DNA of 58,161 bases, from NCBI RefSeq assembly GCF_004000865.1, contig NZ_BIMB01000045.1:1-58161 (forward strand), written 5' to 3'. Shown one piece after another: positions 1 to 7,902 of this stretch (within the stretch, counting starts at the first letter, position 1; every line of letters starts with the position of its first letter). The notes below the pieces were generated by a model. It saw nothing but the letters and a program-made list of their open reading frames with translations. It was not told where the DNA came from and did no database searches. The stretch is from Paenibacillus elgii NBRC 100335 (GTDB lineage: Bacteria > Bacillota > Bacilli > Paenibacillales > NBRC-103111). The position numbers and the translations under genes were made by a program.

Positions 1-579
1 GCGGCCGCGGCTCTGGCACCGGGCACGAGCCTGGCGACCGAGGCGTCGCAGCGGCTAGCGGAGCGCATTGCCGAGCGCAGCGTGACGCTGCTGCGAGGCG
101 AAGCCGAGCTGCCGCTCGACCCGGCGAAGCCGGTGCTCGTTATCTGGCCGGAGGTGCAAGTCGGCACCGAGGTCGACGAGGTGCTTGCCCGCCGCGAGAC
201 GGCAGGCTATTGGCTGGCGCAGCTGAATTACCAAGTGCGCGAAGAGCGGATCGGCGTGCAGCCATCGGCGGCGGAGCAGGCACGCGTGGTTGAGCTTGCC
301 CGTGACGCGGAGCAGATCGTGCTGGTGACCTATAACGCCTCGTTCTCGCCCGGGCAGGTGGAGCTTGCCAAAGCGCTCGCGGCGCTGCCGAAGGCGAAGC
401 TGGCCGTCGCTGCGGCGCGCAATCCGTTCGATATCAGCGTCTTGCCAGATGAGGTACAAATCTACCTCGCATGCTACGAGAATACGCCGTTCGCGATGAA
501 GGCACTGGCCCGCGTGTTAGCAGGCGAGCTAGCCGCCCAAGGCAAGCTGCCGGCGCCGCTGGAAGCGTCCGAAGGGTAA
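1..579 (+). CDS. Glycoside hydrolase family 3 protein (beta-N-acetylglucosaminidase-like), C-terminal part
   Basis: The frame is open from the first base of the window, so the 5' part of the gene is missing. About 192 residues remain. They read as the C-terminal alpha/beta domain of bacterial family 3 beta-N-acetylhexosaminidases (NagZ/YbbD type): a SVTLLR strand follows an Ala/Glu-rich helix, then alternating strands with LVIWPE, IVLVTYNA and KLAVAAARNPFDI, the last typical of the family's C-terminal sandwich. In Bacillales these enzymes release N-acetylglucosamine from muropeptides during wall recycling. The catalytic Asp/His lie in the missing N-terminal barrel, so activity cannot be judged. 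A terminator hairpin follows directly. The family call is firm and the exact substrate is inferred. Confidence 0.8.
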   Translation, partial: AAAALAPGTSLATEASQRLAERIAERSVTLLRGEAELPLDPAKPVLVIWPEVQVGTEVDEVLARRETAGYWLAQLNYQVREERIGVQPSAAEQARVVELARDAEQIVLVTYNASFSPGQVELAKALAALPKAKLAVAAARNPFDISVLPDEVQIYLACYENTPFAMKALARVLAGELAAQGKLPAPLEASEG

Positions 580-587
580 ACTTAAAG

Positions 588-628
588 CTATTCCTCCAAG
601 GAGAAGATGGGGGAATAGTATTTTTTTT
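588..628 (+). terminator. Intrinsic terminator of the GH3 gene
   Basis: A ten-base arm at 588-597 pairs with 609-618 with one mismatch and is followed closely by a run of eight T. It lies 9 bases after the stop codon. Confidence 0.75.
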
Positions 629-647
629 GACCGGAGCCTTGTACAAA

Positions 648-1740
648 CTATTTCAACCGCAAGGTCATGAGAAAAGTAACCAGCAGAATGAAGCAGCCGG
701 CAAGAAAAGGCCATACCACATTCACATCGAATAGCAGCCCAGCCAAAGAAGGTCCGAGAATATTGCCTAGACTGATGTACGCGTTGTTCATCCCGGCTGC
801 TGCGCCCTGTTCGTTTCCCGCCATTTTGGATATCCGGGTATTCAGGGCGGGGCGCAGCAAGGACATGGCGAAGAAGATGCAGGACGTCACCAGAAAAATC
901 GTCCAAAAGTCTCGAACCAGCAGTAGTACCGCAAAAGCGAAAGAGGTGAACAGAAGAGACGCTTGGATGACCCGCTGTTCACCGAACGCTTTGATCACTC
1001 TGGCGACCAGCAATGCCTGCATCCCGACCCCAATGACGGCACCCGCCGTCAAAATGACGGAGATTGCTTGGGGCGTGAACTGAAACCGGTTCGTGACGTA
1101 CAAGCCGAACACGGATTCGAAATTGGCCAGCCCGAACGTCATCACAAAAACGATCATATACAGGGCCGCATAGTTGGATTTCAGCGAGTCGGCGTACGGT
1201 CTGAGGATCGATAGCTTTGGAGCTCCCTTGGCCCGCGCAGCGATCATGTCATCCTTCGATAAAGGCTCCGGCAGACCTATAATCGAAAAGCCCGGGACCG
1301 ATGACAAAGCCCAAGGACATGGCTGCGCCCAGCAGCCCGTTTCCTTGGGCTCGTTCCTCCGTCGTTGTCATATCGGCGACATACGCCATCATCGGAGGGA
1401 CCAGCAAGGCCGCCGCCACGCCTTCCAGAAGCCGCGAACAGTACAGCATCCACAGCTCGCTGCCGATCGCGAAAATGATTTTGGCTAACGCGAATACGGC
1501 GACTCCCGCAACAATGAGTGATTTTCTTCCGTATTGATCGGACAGCTTTCCCGTTATGGGAGACAATACAAATTGCGTGATGCCATACGCGGCTACCAGG
1601 AAGCCGATCGTCTGGCCGCTTGCGCCAAAATCGGTAATGAGCGCCGGCAAAATGGGCGTAACCAAGCCGACGCCGAGCATCACGATGAACATATTAATCA
1701 TCAATAAGGGCAATATTTTTTTAGGTTGGATTTGTGACAT
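648..1740 (-). pseudogene. MFS multidrug efflux transporter, broken by internal deletion/frameshift
   Basis: The N-terminal half starts at 1740, seven bases after AAGGAGA, and reads as a 12-TM drug/H+ antiporter of the NorA/Bmr/TetA type: LPLLMINMFIVMLGVGLVTP, the loop motif GKLSDQYGRKS, and helix 5 ending in GFVIGPG. At about 1285-1300 the frame changes. The other frame continues with LPEPLSKDD and six further membrane helices to a stop at 648. Between GPG and LPEP a normal homologue has roughly 25-30 more residues (start of the GGFLAE-type stretch and most of helix 6). Both a deletion and a phase change are therefore needed to explain the sequence, so I call it a pseudogene. A sequencing error would not account for the missing residues. 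Confidence 0.8.
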
Positions 1741-1823
1741 AGAGATCTCCTTAGGGTGCCCGTACCGAAGCCGGGGATTTTTAAGCAACCGGGGTTAGAA
1801 AGCAAACGTATGGCCGAGTTGGA

Positions 1824-1863
1824 AAATAAAAAAGCCTCCTTATCCTTTTTCCGGATAGGAGGC
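1824..1863 (-). terminator. Leader terminator upstream of the MFS pump
   Basis: The arms 1863-1851 and 1845-1834 form a stem with a short A-rich loop, followed on the minus strand by a T-rich run (1833-1824). It sits between the promoter and the coding region, about 85 bases before the start codon. Confidence 0.75.
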
Positions 1864-2031
1864 GCACATGCGAACACAAATCAAAGTACACGGCTTCGTC
1901 GGCAAAGCAAAGCCATGTTCTTCATTTGTATATATAAAAAAGCCCGCACGAATCCTATCCAGAAAGCTCGTAAAATGATTACGATCGTTTCTTTTTGGCA
2001 TAGGATTAGTGGATCATTGGCTTTCGGTCAC
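1824..2031 (-). promoter_or_regulatory. Candidate translation-coupled transcription attenuator upstream of the MFS pump
   Basis: On the minus strand the leader holds three elements in order. First come tiny reading frames: GTG at 2031 encoding MTESQ, and ATG at 2017 encoding MIH with its TAA at 2008-2006. Next, AATCCTAT (2007-2000) can pair with ATAGGATT (1958-1951). Last, a strong intrinsic terminator at 1863-1834 is followed by a T-rich run. GGATAGGA at 1960-1953 is fully complementary to TCCTATCC at 1860-1853, the 5' arm of the terminator. The middle segment can therefore pair either upstream or downstream, the layout of ribosome-stalling attenuators in front of antibiotic-resistance genes in Firmicutes. 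A ribosome at the MIH stop would cover the first arm and free the antiterminator. The function is inferred from sequence only. Confidence 0.6.
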
Positions 2032-2053
2032 CCTTTCAGCGTGTATTGCTTTT

Positions 2054-2082
2054 ACCATAGCATAGCGGAACCGGGACTCCAA
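2054..2082 (-). promoter_or_regulatory. Putative promoter of the MFS leader
   Basis: TTGGAG (2082-2077), a 17-base spacer, then TATGGT (2059-2054) preceded by an extended -10 TG. Transcription would start near 2047, leaving a leader of about 300 bases before the MFS start. Confidence 0.45.
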
Positions 2083-2117
2083 GGCTCTCAAATCAATATA
2101 ACTAATTTTTCGTACAA

Positions 2118-2163
2118 CAAAAAACAACGTCCGGTTCCCCTGTACGGAGGCTCCGAACGTTGT
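2118..2163 (-). terminator. Terminator of the BIG2 protein gene
   Basis: ACGTTGT at 2163-2157 pairs with ACAACGT at 2130-2124, and inner bases can add further pairs. A T-run follows on the minus strand. It lies 12 bases after the stop of the BIG2 gene. Confidence 0.7.
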
Positions 2164-2174
2164 TTTTATATCGG

Positions 2175-4766
2175 TTAGTTTACATTCACAAGAATGGTTG
2201 TTTTCTTGCTCGCATAACCAACGGTGATGGTGGCGCGTCCTTTTCCGGTCGCTTTAATTACTCCATCTTTTACGTCGGCTACCCGAATGTTCGTGGAGCT
2301 CCAAAGTCCGGATACGGTCACGTCTTCATCCGAACCGTCCATAAACGTCGCTGTCGCTTTGACATTCAGCGTTTCGCCTGACTTCATATTCAAGCTGACG
2401 ACATCCGTCTTCAAATATTTGAGACGGTCGATGTCCACCGGGATTGCGATGTTTTTACCATTAAAGTTGGCGGAGATCGAAGCGCTGCCGGAGGCGATCG
2501 CCTTCACCAGACCGTTCTCCACCTCAAGCAATTTGTAGTTGGAGGATTTCCACTGAGCTTGGGACGTGACGTCTTTTGTTGTGCCGTCCGCCATCGTAGC
2601 CGTTAGCTGAACCTGGAACGTGCCTCCCGTTTTCATCGGGATATAGCGCTTGTTCGGTACCAGATCCGTCACGGAACCGATCTCGACCGGGATCGTTACG
2701 GTTTTTCCGCCGAATTTGGCCGTGATGGTCGTTTTACCGCGGGCTAAGGCGGTCACGACCCCTTTCTCAACCTGCGCGATCGTCGGGCTCACCGAGGTCC
2801 ATTCGGCCGTGCCCTCCACATCCTCCGCTTTGCCGTTCGCATCGGTGGAAGTCAGCTTGATGGTGCGGGATTCGCCCAAGTCCATCTGAATGGAAGCTGG
2901 GCTGGCTTTCAGCGTGCTGGCCATATCGACTTGCACGGTAATCGTCACCGTCTTCGTGTCGACTTTTGCGGTGATCGTCGTTTCGCCCGAAGCGAGCGCT
3001 TTGATCGTGCCTTCGCTGACCGAAGCGACTGCCGGATTGGAGCTCGTCCATTCCGCATCCTGCGCTACGTTGTTTGTCTTGCCGTCCGTATACATCGCGT
3101 CCAATTTGATCGTCCGGGTGTCGCCTTTTTTCAGAACAAGGCTCGTTGCGTCGGCAGTCAACGTTTTCAATACGCCGACAGACACTTGGATGGTCGTCGA
3201 ACGGTTGCCGAACTTCGCGGTGATCGTGGCGGTACCTGTGCCGATCCCCGTAATCATCCCCCCGCGCACTTCGGCGATTTGGTCGTTCGAGGACGTCCAT
3301 TCGGCTTTTTTCTCCAGACCGTCTTCATTGACGCCGTCCGGATAAACGGCTTTCAGCGTAATTTGCTCCGAATCTCCGATCTGGAAATTCACTTTTTTCT
3401 TGCTTGGTACGAGTACGTTAGGAATATCGACCAGTACTTTGGCAGTTACGGTTTTTTCACCGTATTGGGCTGTAATTGTCGCTTCGCCCGCTTTCACGGC
3501 GGTGACTTTGCCGTTAATGACGCTGGCGATCGTTTCCTTGTCGGAGGACCACTTCGCTTGGCTGGTCACATCTTCGCTGCTGCCGTCGGCGTAGGTGGCG
3601 TCGAGCGTGAGCTGCTCCGATTTGCCCGAGTTCAAAGTAATCGTGTCTTTGTTCAGCTCCAGGCGGCGCGGCACGTCTACGTCAACGACGGCGGTTACGG
3701 ATTTCTCGCCGTATTTGGCGGTGACGGTCACTTCGCCCGTTTTGTTGGCGCTGATTTTACCTTTGACGACATAAACGATCGTATCGTCGGAGGACGACCA
3801 CTCTGCGCGATCAGTAATATCTTCCGTATTTCCGTTTGGATAGGTGGCGGTCAATTTCAACTGCTCGGTCGTGCTTTTCTTCATTAGAAGATTCTGCTTG
3901 CTCAGGTCGAGCTTGATGGCGTTGTCGACGTCCACTTTAATCTTGGCCGTCTTCGTTCCGTAGGTGGCGGTAATGTTCGCCTGTCCCGGACCGTAGCCGG
4001 TAATTTTGCCTTTGAGCGCGTCGGCGACATCCGCGTTATCGGACGTCCAGTCGGCGCTTTCCGTCACATCTTCCGTCGTTCCGTCAGGATAGGTGGCGAG
4101 AAGCCGGATCGTGTCCGATTGGTTCAGCAGCAGCGAAACCCGGGATTTGTCGGCATCGACGCGTTTGACCACTTCGACGGTCAGCGGAATCGATAAGGAT
4201 TGATTGCCGAACTTCGCCGTAATGGTGCCGGAGCCGGAGCCTTGGGCGGTCACCTTTCCGTTGAAGAGGGTGGCGATGGTGCCGTTATCGATGGTCCATT
4301 CCGCTTTCGCGGTCACATCTTCCGACGTGCCGTCATCGTAATAAGCTTTCAGCGTAATCTGCTCCGCTTGGCCTTTACGCAGATCGATCTTTTGCTTGTC
4401 TTTGATGAGCGATTTGACCCGTTTGGTCACTTTTACTTTGACGGGAACTTGCTCCGTCATATATTTGGCTGTAATGATCACATCGCCTTCCGCTTTGGCC
4501 GTAATGACACCGGCGTACACCGAGGCGATGTTCGGGTCTTCGGAATTCCATTCGGTTTTGATCGTTACCGTTTCCGTCTTTCCGTTGTCGTAAATTGCAG
4601 TGGCTGTCAGGTTGGCGGTGCTGCCCATGTCCAGCGAAAGTTCATTTTTGTTCAAAACGAGCTTCGTGATGACATCCGCGGCCGATGCGCTCATGACGCC
4701 AAAACTGCATGTGCTCAAGACGACTGTAAGCAACAACAAGAACACTTTTTGCATTCTAAAGCGCAA
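2175..4766 (-). CDS. Secreted protein with ten BIG2 (bacterial Ig-like group 2) repeats
   Basis: This 863-residue protein has an N-terminal signal peptide (KVFLLLLTVVLS, ending SASAA near residue 30) followed by about ten tandem repeats of roughly 82 residues that fill the rest. Each repeat follows the BIG2 pattern: L-x-L-x-x-G, then TA-Y-DG-x-x-x-DVT, W-x-S, V-x-x-G-x-x-x-A, and G-x-x-x-ITA-x-YG. Such domains form beta-sandwich rods on extracellular proteins. I see no LPXTG motif, SLH domain, choline-binding repeat or enzyme domain, so how it attaches, if it does, is unclear. The start is TTG at 4766 because GGAG lies at good distance from it; ATG at 4754 is about 20 bases from that site. 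It is a single gene ending in its own terminator. Confidence 0.85.
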   Translation of the reverse strand: MRFRMQKVFLLLLTVVLSTCSFGVMSASAADVITKLVLNKNELSLDMGSTANLTATAIYDNGKTETVTIKTEWNSEDPNIASVYAGVITAKAEGDVIITAKYMTEQVPVKVKVTKRVKSLIKDKQKIDLRKGQAEQITLKAYYDDGTSEDVTAKAEWTIDNGTIATLFNGKVTAQGSGSGTITAKFGNQSLSIPLTVEVVKRVDADKSRVSLLLNQSDTIRLLATYPDGTTEDVTESADWTSDNADVADALKGKITGYGPGQANITATYGTKTAKIKVDVDNAIKLDLSKQNLLMKKSTTEQLKLTATYPNGNTEDITDRAEWSSSDDTIVYVVKGKISANKTGEVTVTAKYGEKSVTAVVDVDVPRRLELNKDTITLNSGKSEQLTLDATYADGSSEDVTSQAKWSSDKETIASVINGKVTAVKAGEATITAQYGEKTVTAKVLVDIPNVLVPSKKKVNFQIGDSEQITLKAVYPDGVNEDGLEKKAEWTSSNDQIAEVRGGMITGIGTGTATITAKFGNRSTTIQVSVGVLKTLTADATSLVLKKGDTRTIKLDAMYTDGKTNNVAQDAEWTSSNPAVASVSEGTIKALASGETTITAKVDTKTVTITVQVDMASTLKASPASIQMDLGESRTIKLTSTDANGKAEDVEGTAEWTSVSPTIAQVEKGVVTALARGKTTITAKFGGKTVTIPVEIGSVTDLVPNKRYIPMKTGGTFQVQLTATMADGTTKDVTSQAQWKSSNYKLLEVENGLVKAIASGSASISANFNGKNIAIPVDIDRLKYLKTDVVSLNMKSGETLNVKATATFMDGSDEDVTVSGLWSSTNIRVADVKDGVIKATGKGRATITVGYASKKTTILVNVN

Positions 4767-4961
4767 GCTTTTTCACTCCTGTTCCGTTTGTATTCGTCTG
4801 GTCAGACAATGGTACATATATCGGCATATTCGGCCAAAATCTTTAGGGTTTTGTTGGATAATGTTTCCGTATTCCTTATTCGCTTGCGATTCAGGAGATT
4901 ATTTCCCGGAAAATGACGAATCGTATCGGGACAGAGAGGGCATTTCTGCGGACACGAAAAA

Positions 4962-4988
4962 GCCGTACCGAATCGTCCTCGGCACGGC
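4962..4988 (-). terminator. Terminator of the GbsR-like gene
   Basis: GCCGTGCCGAG and a near-complementary TTCGGTACGGC form a stem with a five-base loop, followed on the minus strand by TTTTT. Confidence 0.75.
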
Positions 4989-5008
4989 CTATCATCCTAT
5001 ACGGCGTA

Positions 5009-5584
5009 TTAGTGGGAGTCCGTTTGCGGCTCCTCCTTCGGTACCAGCTTGAAAATTTCCCCGGATTCGAACGTATCGATCAAGCGTCCGAGCCACAAAT
5101 AGTAGCGGATCGCTTCCTCCAGCTTGCTCGTGTCGGTGGCGACGATGTTTTGCAGCGCTTCGTTGTCCGGATCGCTCTCTGTAAGCCGCTTCAGCTCAGC
5201 CGCAGATTTGCGCAGCGCCTGCACGTTCATCTCGATGGACTTTTGCCATTTAATGACGAAAAAATCCGCGAACGTCTGGTACCAGTCCGGCTCGACCTCG
5301 TACAAATCTTTCCGCGTTCCTTTTTCCCATACTTTATGCACCATCTTCAGGTCCGTCAGCGTGCGTACGCCCGTGCTCATGCTCGTCTTGCTCATGCCCA
5401 TCTCTTCGCCCATTTCATCAAGCGTCATAGGCTTATCCTGAAAAAACATCATGCCATACAAATGGCCGGTGGAAAGGGTGACGCCATATAAATCCATATT
5501 TTTTCCGATGGATTCGATTACGCGTTTACGGGCTTTTTGAACGATGCCAGCTTGTTCCTCCGTCATCCCAACCCAGTTGTTCAT
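5009..5584 (-). CDS. GbsR/OpcR-family transcriptional regulator (MarR-like winged helix)
   Basis: This 191-residue protein matches the GbsR family that controls glycine betaine synthesis and uptake in Bacillus. The N-terminal helix (IVQKARKRVIESIGKNMDLYG) is followed by a winged helix with the TLDEMGEEMGMSKTSMSTGVRTL recognition region at about residues 50-85 and then a helical C-terminal half. In B. subtilis GbsR senses choline and OpcR represses betaine/choline importers. The gene here is divergent from opuAA-AB-AC, so local control of this importer is the natural inference. An AGGAGG lies upstream of the ATG. It could be either GbsR or OpcR in the strict sense. Confidence 0.85.
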   Translation of the reverse strand: MNNWVGMTEEQAGIVQKARKRVIESIGKNMDLYGVTLSTGHLYGMMFFQDKPMTLDEMGEEMGMSKTSMSTGVRTLTDLKMVHKVWEKGTRKDLYEVEPDWYQTFADFFVIKWQKSIEMNVQALRKSAAELKRLTESDPDNEALQNIVATDTSKLEEAIRYYLWLGRLIDTFESGEIFKLVPKEEPQTDSH

Positions 5585-5737
5585 AATTAATTATGCCTCC
5601 TGCGGATGCTGCCGCCGCTCGTAGCCATTCCGCGGCAGAATGCTTTGCCTAAAATAAATATTCTCATTGTATTGTATTGAACATGCATTTGAAAGTAAAG
5701 CTACTAGCAAGAAAGGAATTCGGAGGAAATGGGAGTA

Positions 5738-5773
5738 TTCTGTACGATACGTTTGTAAAGTTTTTTCTGTACG
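5738..5773. promoter_or_regulatory. Direct repeats in the opuA control region (candidate GbsR operator)
   Basis: TTCTGTACG occurs at 5738-5746 and again at 5765-5773, 27 bases apart, each followed by similar bases. They lie in the 275-base region between the divergent regulator and opuAA. I found no convincing -35/-10 pair for opuAA and so do not call one. Confidence 0.35.
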
Positions 5774-5858
5774 TACGAAACAAACTTATTTCGCTTTTGA
5801 CCCATCGCCCTGCACACCTGTAAACTTAAGAGCATTGAAAGAATGGGGGGATACGGCT

Positions 5859-7067
5859 TTGATCGAAGTAAAGCATTTGACCAAAATTTTCGGTCAGCAT
5901 CCGGAGAAGGCGCTCGAGCTTCTTAACCAAGGCTGGAGCAAGAAGCGTATCTTTGCGGAGACGAAACAGACCGTGGGCGTGAACCGCGCGAGCTTTACGG
6001 TTAAAGAAGGAGAAATTTTCGTCATTATGGGGCTGTCCGGCAGCGGCAAATCGACCTTGATCCGGCTGCTGAACCGGCTGATTGAACCGACGGACGGAAG
6101 CATCCTGTTCCGCGGTGAAAATATCGTAGAGATGAACGAGGAGCGGCTGCGCGAATTCCGCCGGACGGCGATGAGCATGGTGTTTCAAAAGTTCGCGCTG
6201 TTCCCGCATAAGACGGTTGTGCAAAATGTCGAGTTCGGGCTGGAGGTACAGAAGGTACCGGTCAAAATCCGCAGGGAAAAAGCGCGGGAAGCGCTTGCGC
6301 TGGTCGGACTGGAGGAATGGGCGGATCAATATCCGGACCAGTTGAGCGGCGGCATGCAGCAGCGCGTCGGCCTGGCCCGGGCGCTCGCCAACTCGCCGCA
6401 GGTCCTCTTGATGGACGAAGCGTTCAGCGCCCTTGACCCGCTGATCCGCAAGGACATGCAGGAAGAGCTGCGCGAGCTGCAGGAAAAGCTGAAGAAGACG
6501 ATCGTTTTCATCACGCACGATTTGAACGAAGCGCTGAGGATCGGGGATCGGATCGCGCTGATGAAAGACGGCTCCATCGTCCAGATCGGCACGCCAGAGG
6601 AGATTATGATCACCCCGGCCAACGAATATGTGGAGAAATTTATCGAAGATGTCGATCTGTCCCGGGTATTGAACGCTTCGCATGTCATGCGCCGGCCGGA
6701 GACGATCGCGTACGACCGCGGGGGACCGCGCGTAGCGCTGGAGCTGATGCGGGAGAACGGCATTTCCAACTTGTTCGTCGTTGACAGCGCCAAGAGGCTG
6801 ATCGGCGTATTGACGGCCGAAGACGCGGCCCGGGCGATCCGGGAGCATTTGACGCTGGATGCGATCATTATTTCCGAGGTGCCGACGGTATCGCCGAATA
6901 CGCTGCTGAGCGATCTGTTCGATACCGTCAGCACAAGCCGGGTGCCGGTGGCTGTTACGTCCGAGAACGGGCGGCTGCTCGGCGTCATTATTCGCGGTGC
7001 GGTGCTCGGGGCATTGGCCGGCAACCACGACCGGGTTCGAGAGGCGGTGACCACGGATGGGTCCTAA
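5859..7067 (+). CDS. opuAA: Glycine betaine ABC transporter, ATP-binding subunit
   Basis: This 402-residue ATPase of the OpuAA/ProV type energises uptake of glycine betaine at the inner face of the membrane. It has the family's N-terminal extension (HPEKALELLNQGWSKKRI), Walker A GLSGSGKST at residues 58-66, the signature LSGGMQQR, Walker B LLMDEAFSALD, the switch His in FITHD, and a tandem CBS domain at about 280-390 that senses ionic strength in this family. The start is TTG at 5859, eight bases after a GGGGGG stretch; the frame is open further upstream but nothing there resembles the family. It overlaps opuAB by 11 bases and is divergent from a GbsR-type regulator. Confidence 0.93.
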   Translation: MIEVKHLTKIFGQHPEKALELLNQGWSKKRIFAETKQTVGVNRASFTVKEGEIFVIMGLSGSGKSTLIRLLNRLIEPTDGSILFRGENIVEMNEERLREFRRTAMSMVFQKFALFPHKTVVQNVEFGLEVQKVPVKIRREKAREALALVGLEEWADQYPDQLSGGMQQRVGLARALANSPQVLLMDEAFSALDPLIRKDMQEELRELQEKLKKTIVFITHDLNEALRIGDRIALMKDGSIVQIGTPEEIMITPANEYVEKFIEDVDLSRVLNASHVMRRPETIAYDRGGPRVALELMRENGISNLFVVDSAKRLIGVLTAEDAARAIREHLTLDAIIISEVPTVSPNTLLSDLFDTVSTSRVPVAVTSENGRLLGVIIRGAVLGALAGNHDRVREAVTTDGS

Positions 7068-7902
7068 GCTTCCGATTGCCGAATGGGTCGAAGGGCTCGT
7101 CGATTGGCTCGGCTCCACCTTCGAATGGCTGTTCGGTTTCATTTCTTCCTTAATCGAAGGAACGGTCAATTTGTTTTCGCTGCTGTTTCATTTTCCGCCT
7201 GCGCTGGTGCTTATCGTATTGGTTGCTTTTCTGGCTTATCGTGCGGCAGGGCTGATGCTTGGCATTTTTACCCTGCTCGGCATGCTGCTGATCGCCAACC
7301 TCGGGTTCTGGGACCATACGATGGATACGCTGGCGCTCGTGATGACCTCGGCTTTCCTCTCGGTCATCGTCGGCCTGCCTCTCGGCATCTGGTCCGCGAG
7401 AAATAAGACGGTGCAAAACACGTTAACGCCGCTGCTCGATTTCATGCAGACGATGCCGGCCTTCGTTTATTTGATCCCGGCGGTTACCTTTTTCGGCCTG
7501 GGCGTTGTGCCGGGCGTCATCGCTTCCGTTATTTTTGCGGTGCCTCCGACGATCCGGCTGACGAACCTCGGCATCCGTCAGGTGCCGTTCGACCTGATCG
7601 AGGCGGCCGACGCTTTCGGGACGACGCCCGGACAGAAGCTGTGGAAGGTCCAGCTCCCGCTGGCGCTGCCTACGCTGATGGCCGGTGTCAACCAGACGAT
7701 CATGCTCTCGCTGTCGATGGTCGTCATCGCTTCGATGATCGGCGCTCAGGGGCTCGGGGCGGACGTGTATCGCGCCGTTACCCAGCTTAAGACGGGCGAA
7801 GGCTTCGAAGCGGGGCTCGCCGTCGTCATTCTGGCGATTGTGCTCGACCGGCTGACGCAGCATGCGATTAAGATGAAACCCAAAGGAGAGAAGAAGCATT
7901 GA
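7057..7902 (+). CDS. opuAB: Glycine betaine ABC transporter, permease subunit
   Basis: This 281-residue membrane protein has several transmembrane helices in the ProW/OpuAB arrangement. The ABC permease EAA loop, which docks onto the ATPase, is visible at about residues 185-215 (DLIEAADAFGTTPGQKLWKV). Two OpuAB with two OpuAA form the channel for betaine uptake during osmotic stress. The start overlaps the end of opuAA by 11 bases and the stop overlaps the opuAC start, so translational coupling is likely. Confidence 0.93.
   Translation: MGPKLPIAEWVEGLVDWLGSTFEWLFGFISSLIEGTVNLFSLLFHFPPALVLIVLVAFLAYRAAGLMLGIFTLLGMLLIANLGFWDHTMDTLALVMTSAFLSVIVGLPLGIWSARNKTVQNTLTPLLDFMQTMPAFVYLIPAVTFFGLGVVPGVIASVIFAVPPTIRLTNLGIRQVPFDLIEAADAFGTTPGQKLWKVQLPLALPTLMAGVNQTIMLSLSMVVIASMIGAQGLGADVYRAVTQLKTGEGFEAGLAVVILAIVLDRLTQHAIKMKPKGEKKH

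Noticed and set aside
2931..3887. Plus-strand frame of 318 codons within the BIG2 gene
   Set aside because: Antisense shadow of the repeats, Arg/Phe-rich, without a ribosome site.
2200..4700. Regular repeats considered as CRISPR or satellite DNA
   Set aside because: The period (about 245 bp) equals the BIG2 protein repeat, the repeats diverge at DNA level and no spacers exist.
5667..5858. Extended N-terminus of OpuAA from ATG at 5667
   Set aside because: The added 64 residues have no similarity to the family and would run through the control region; TTG at 5859 has a good ribosome site.
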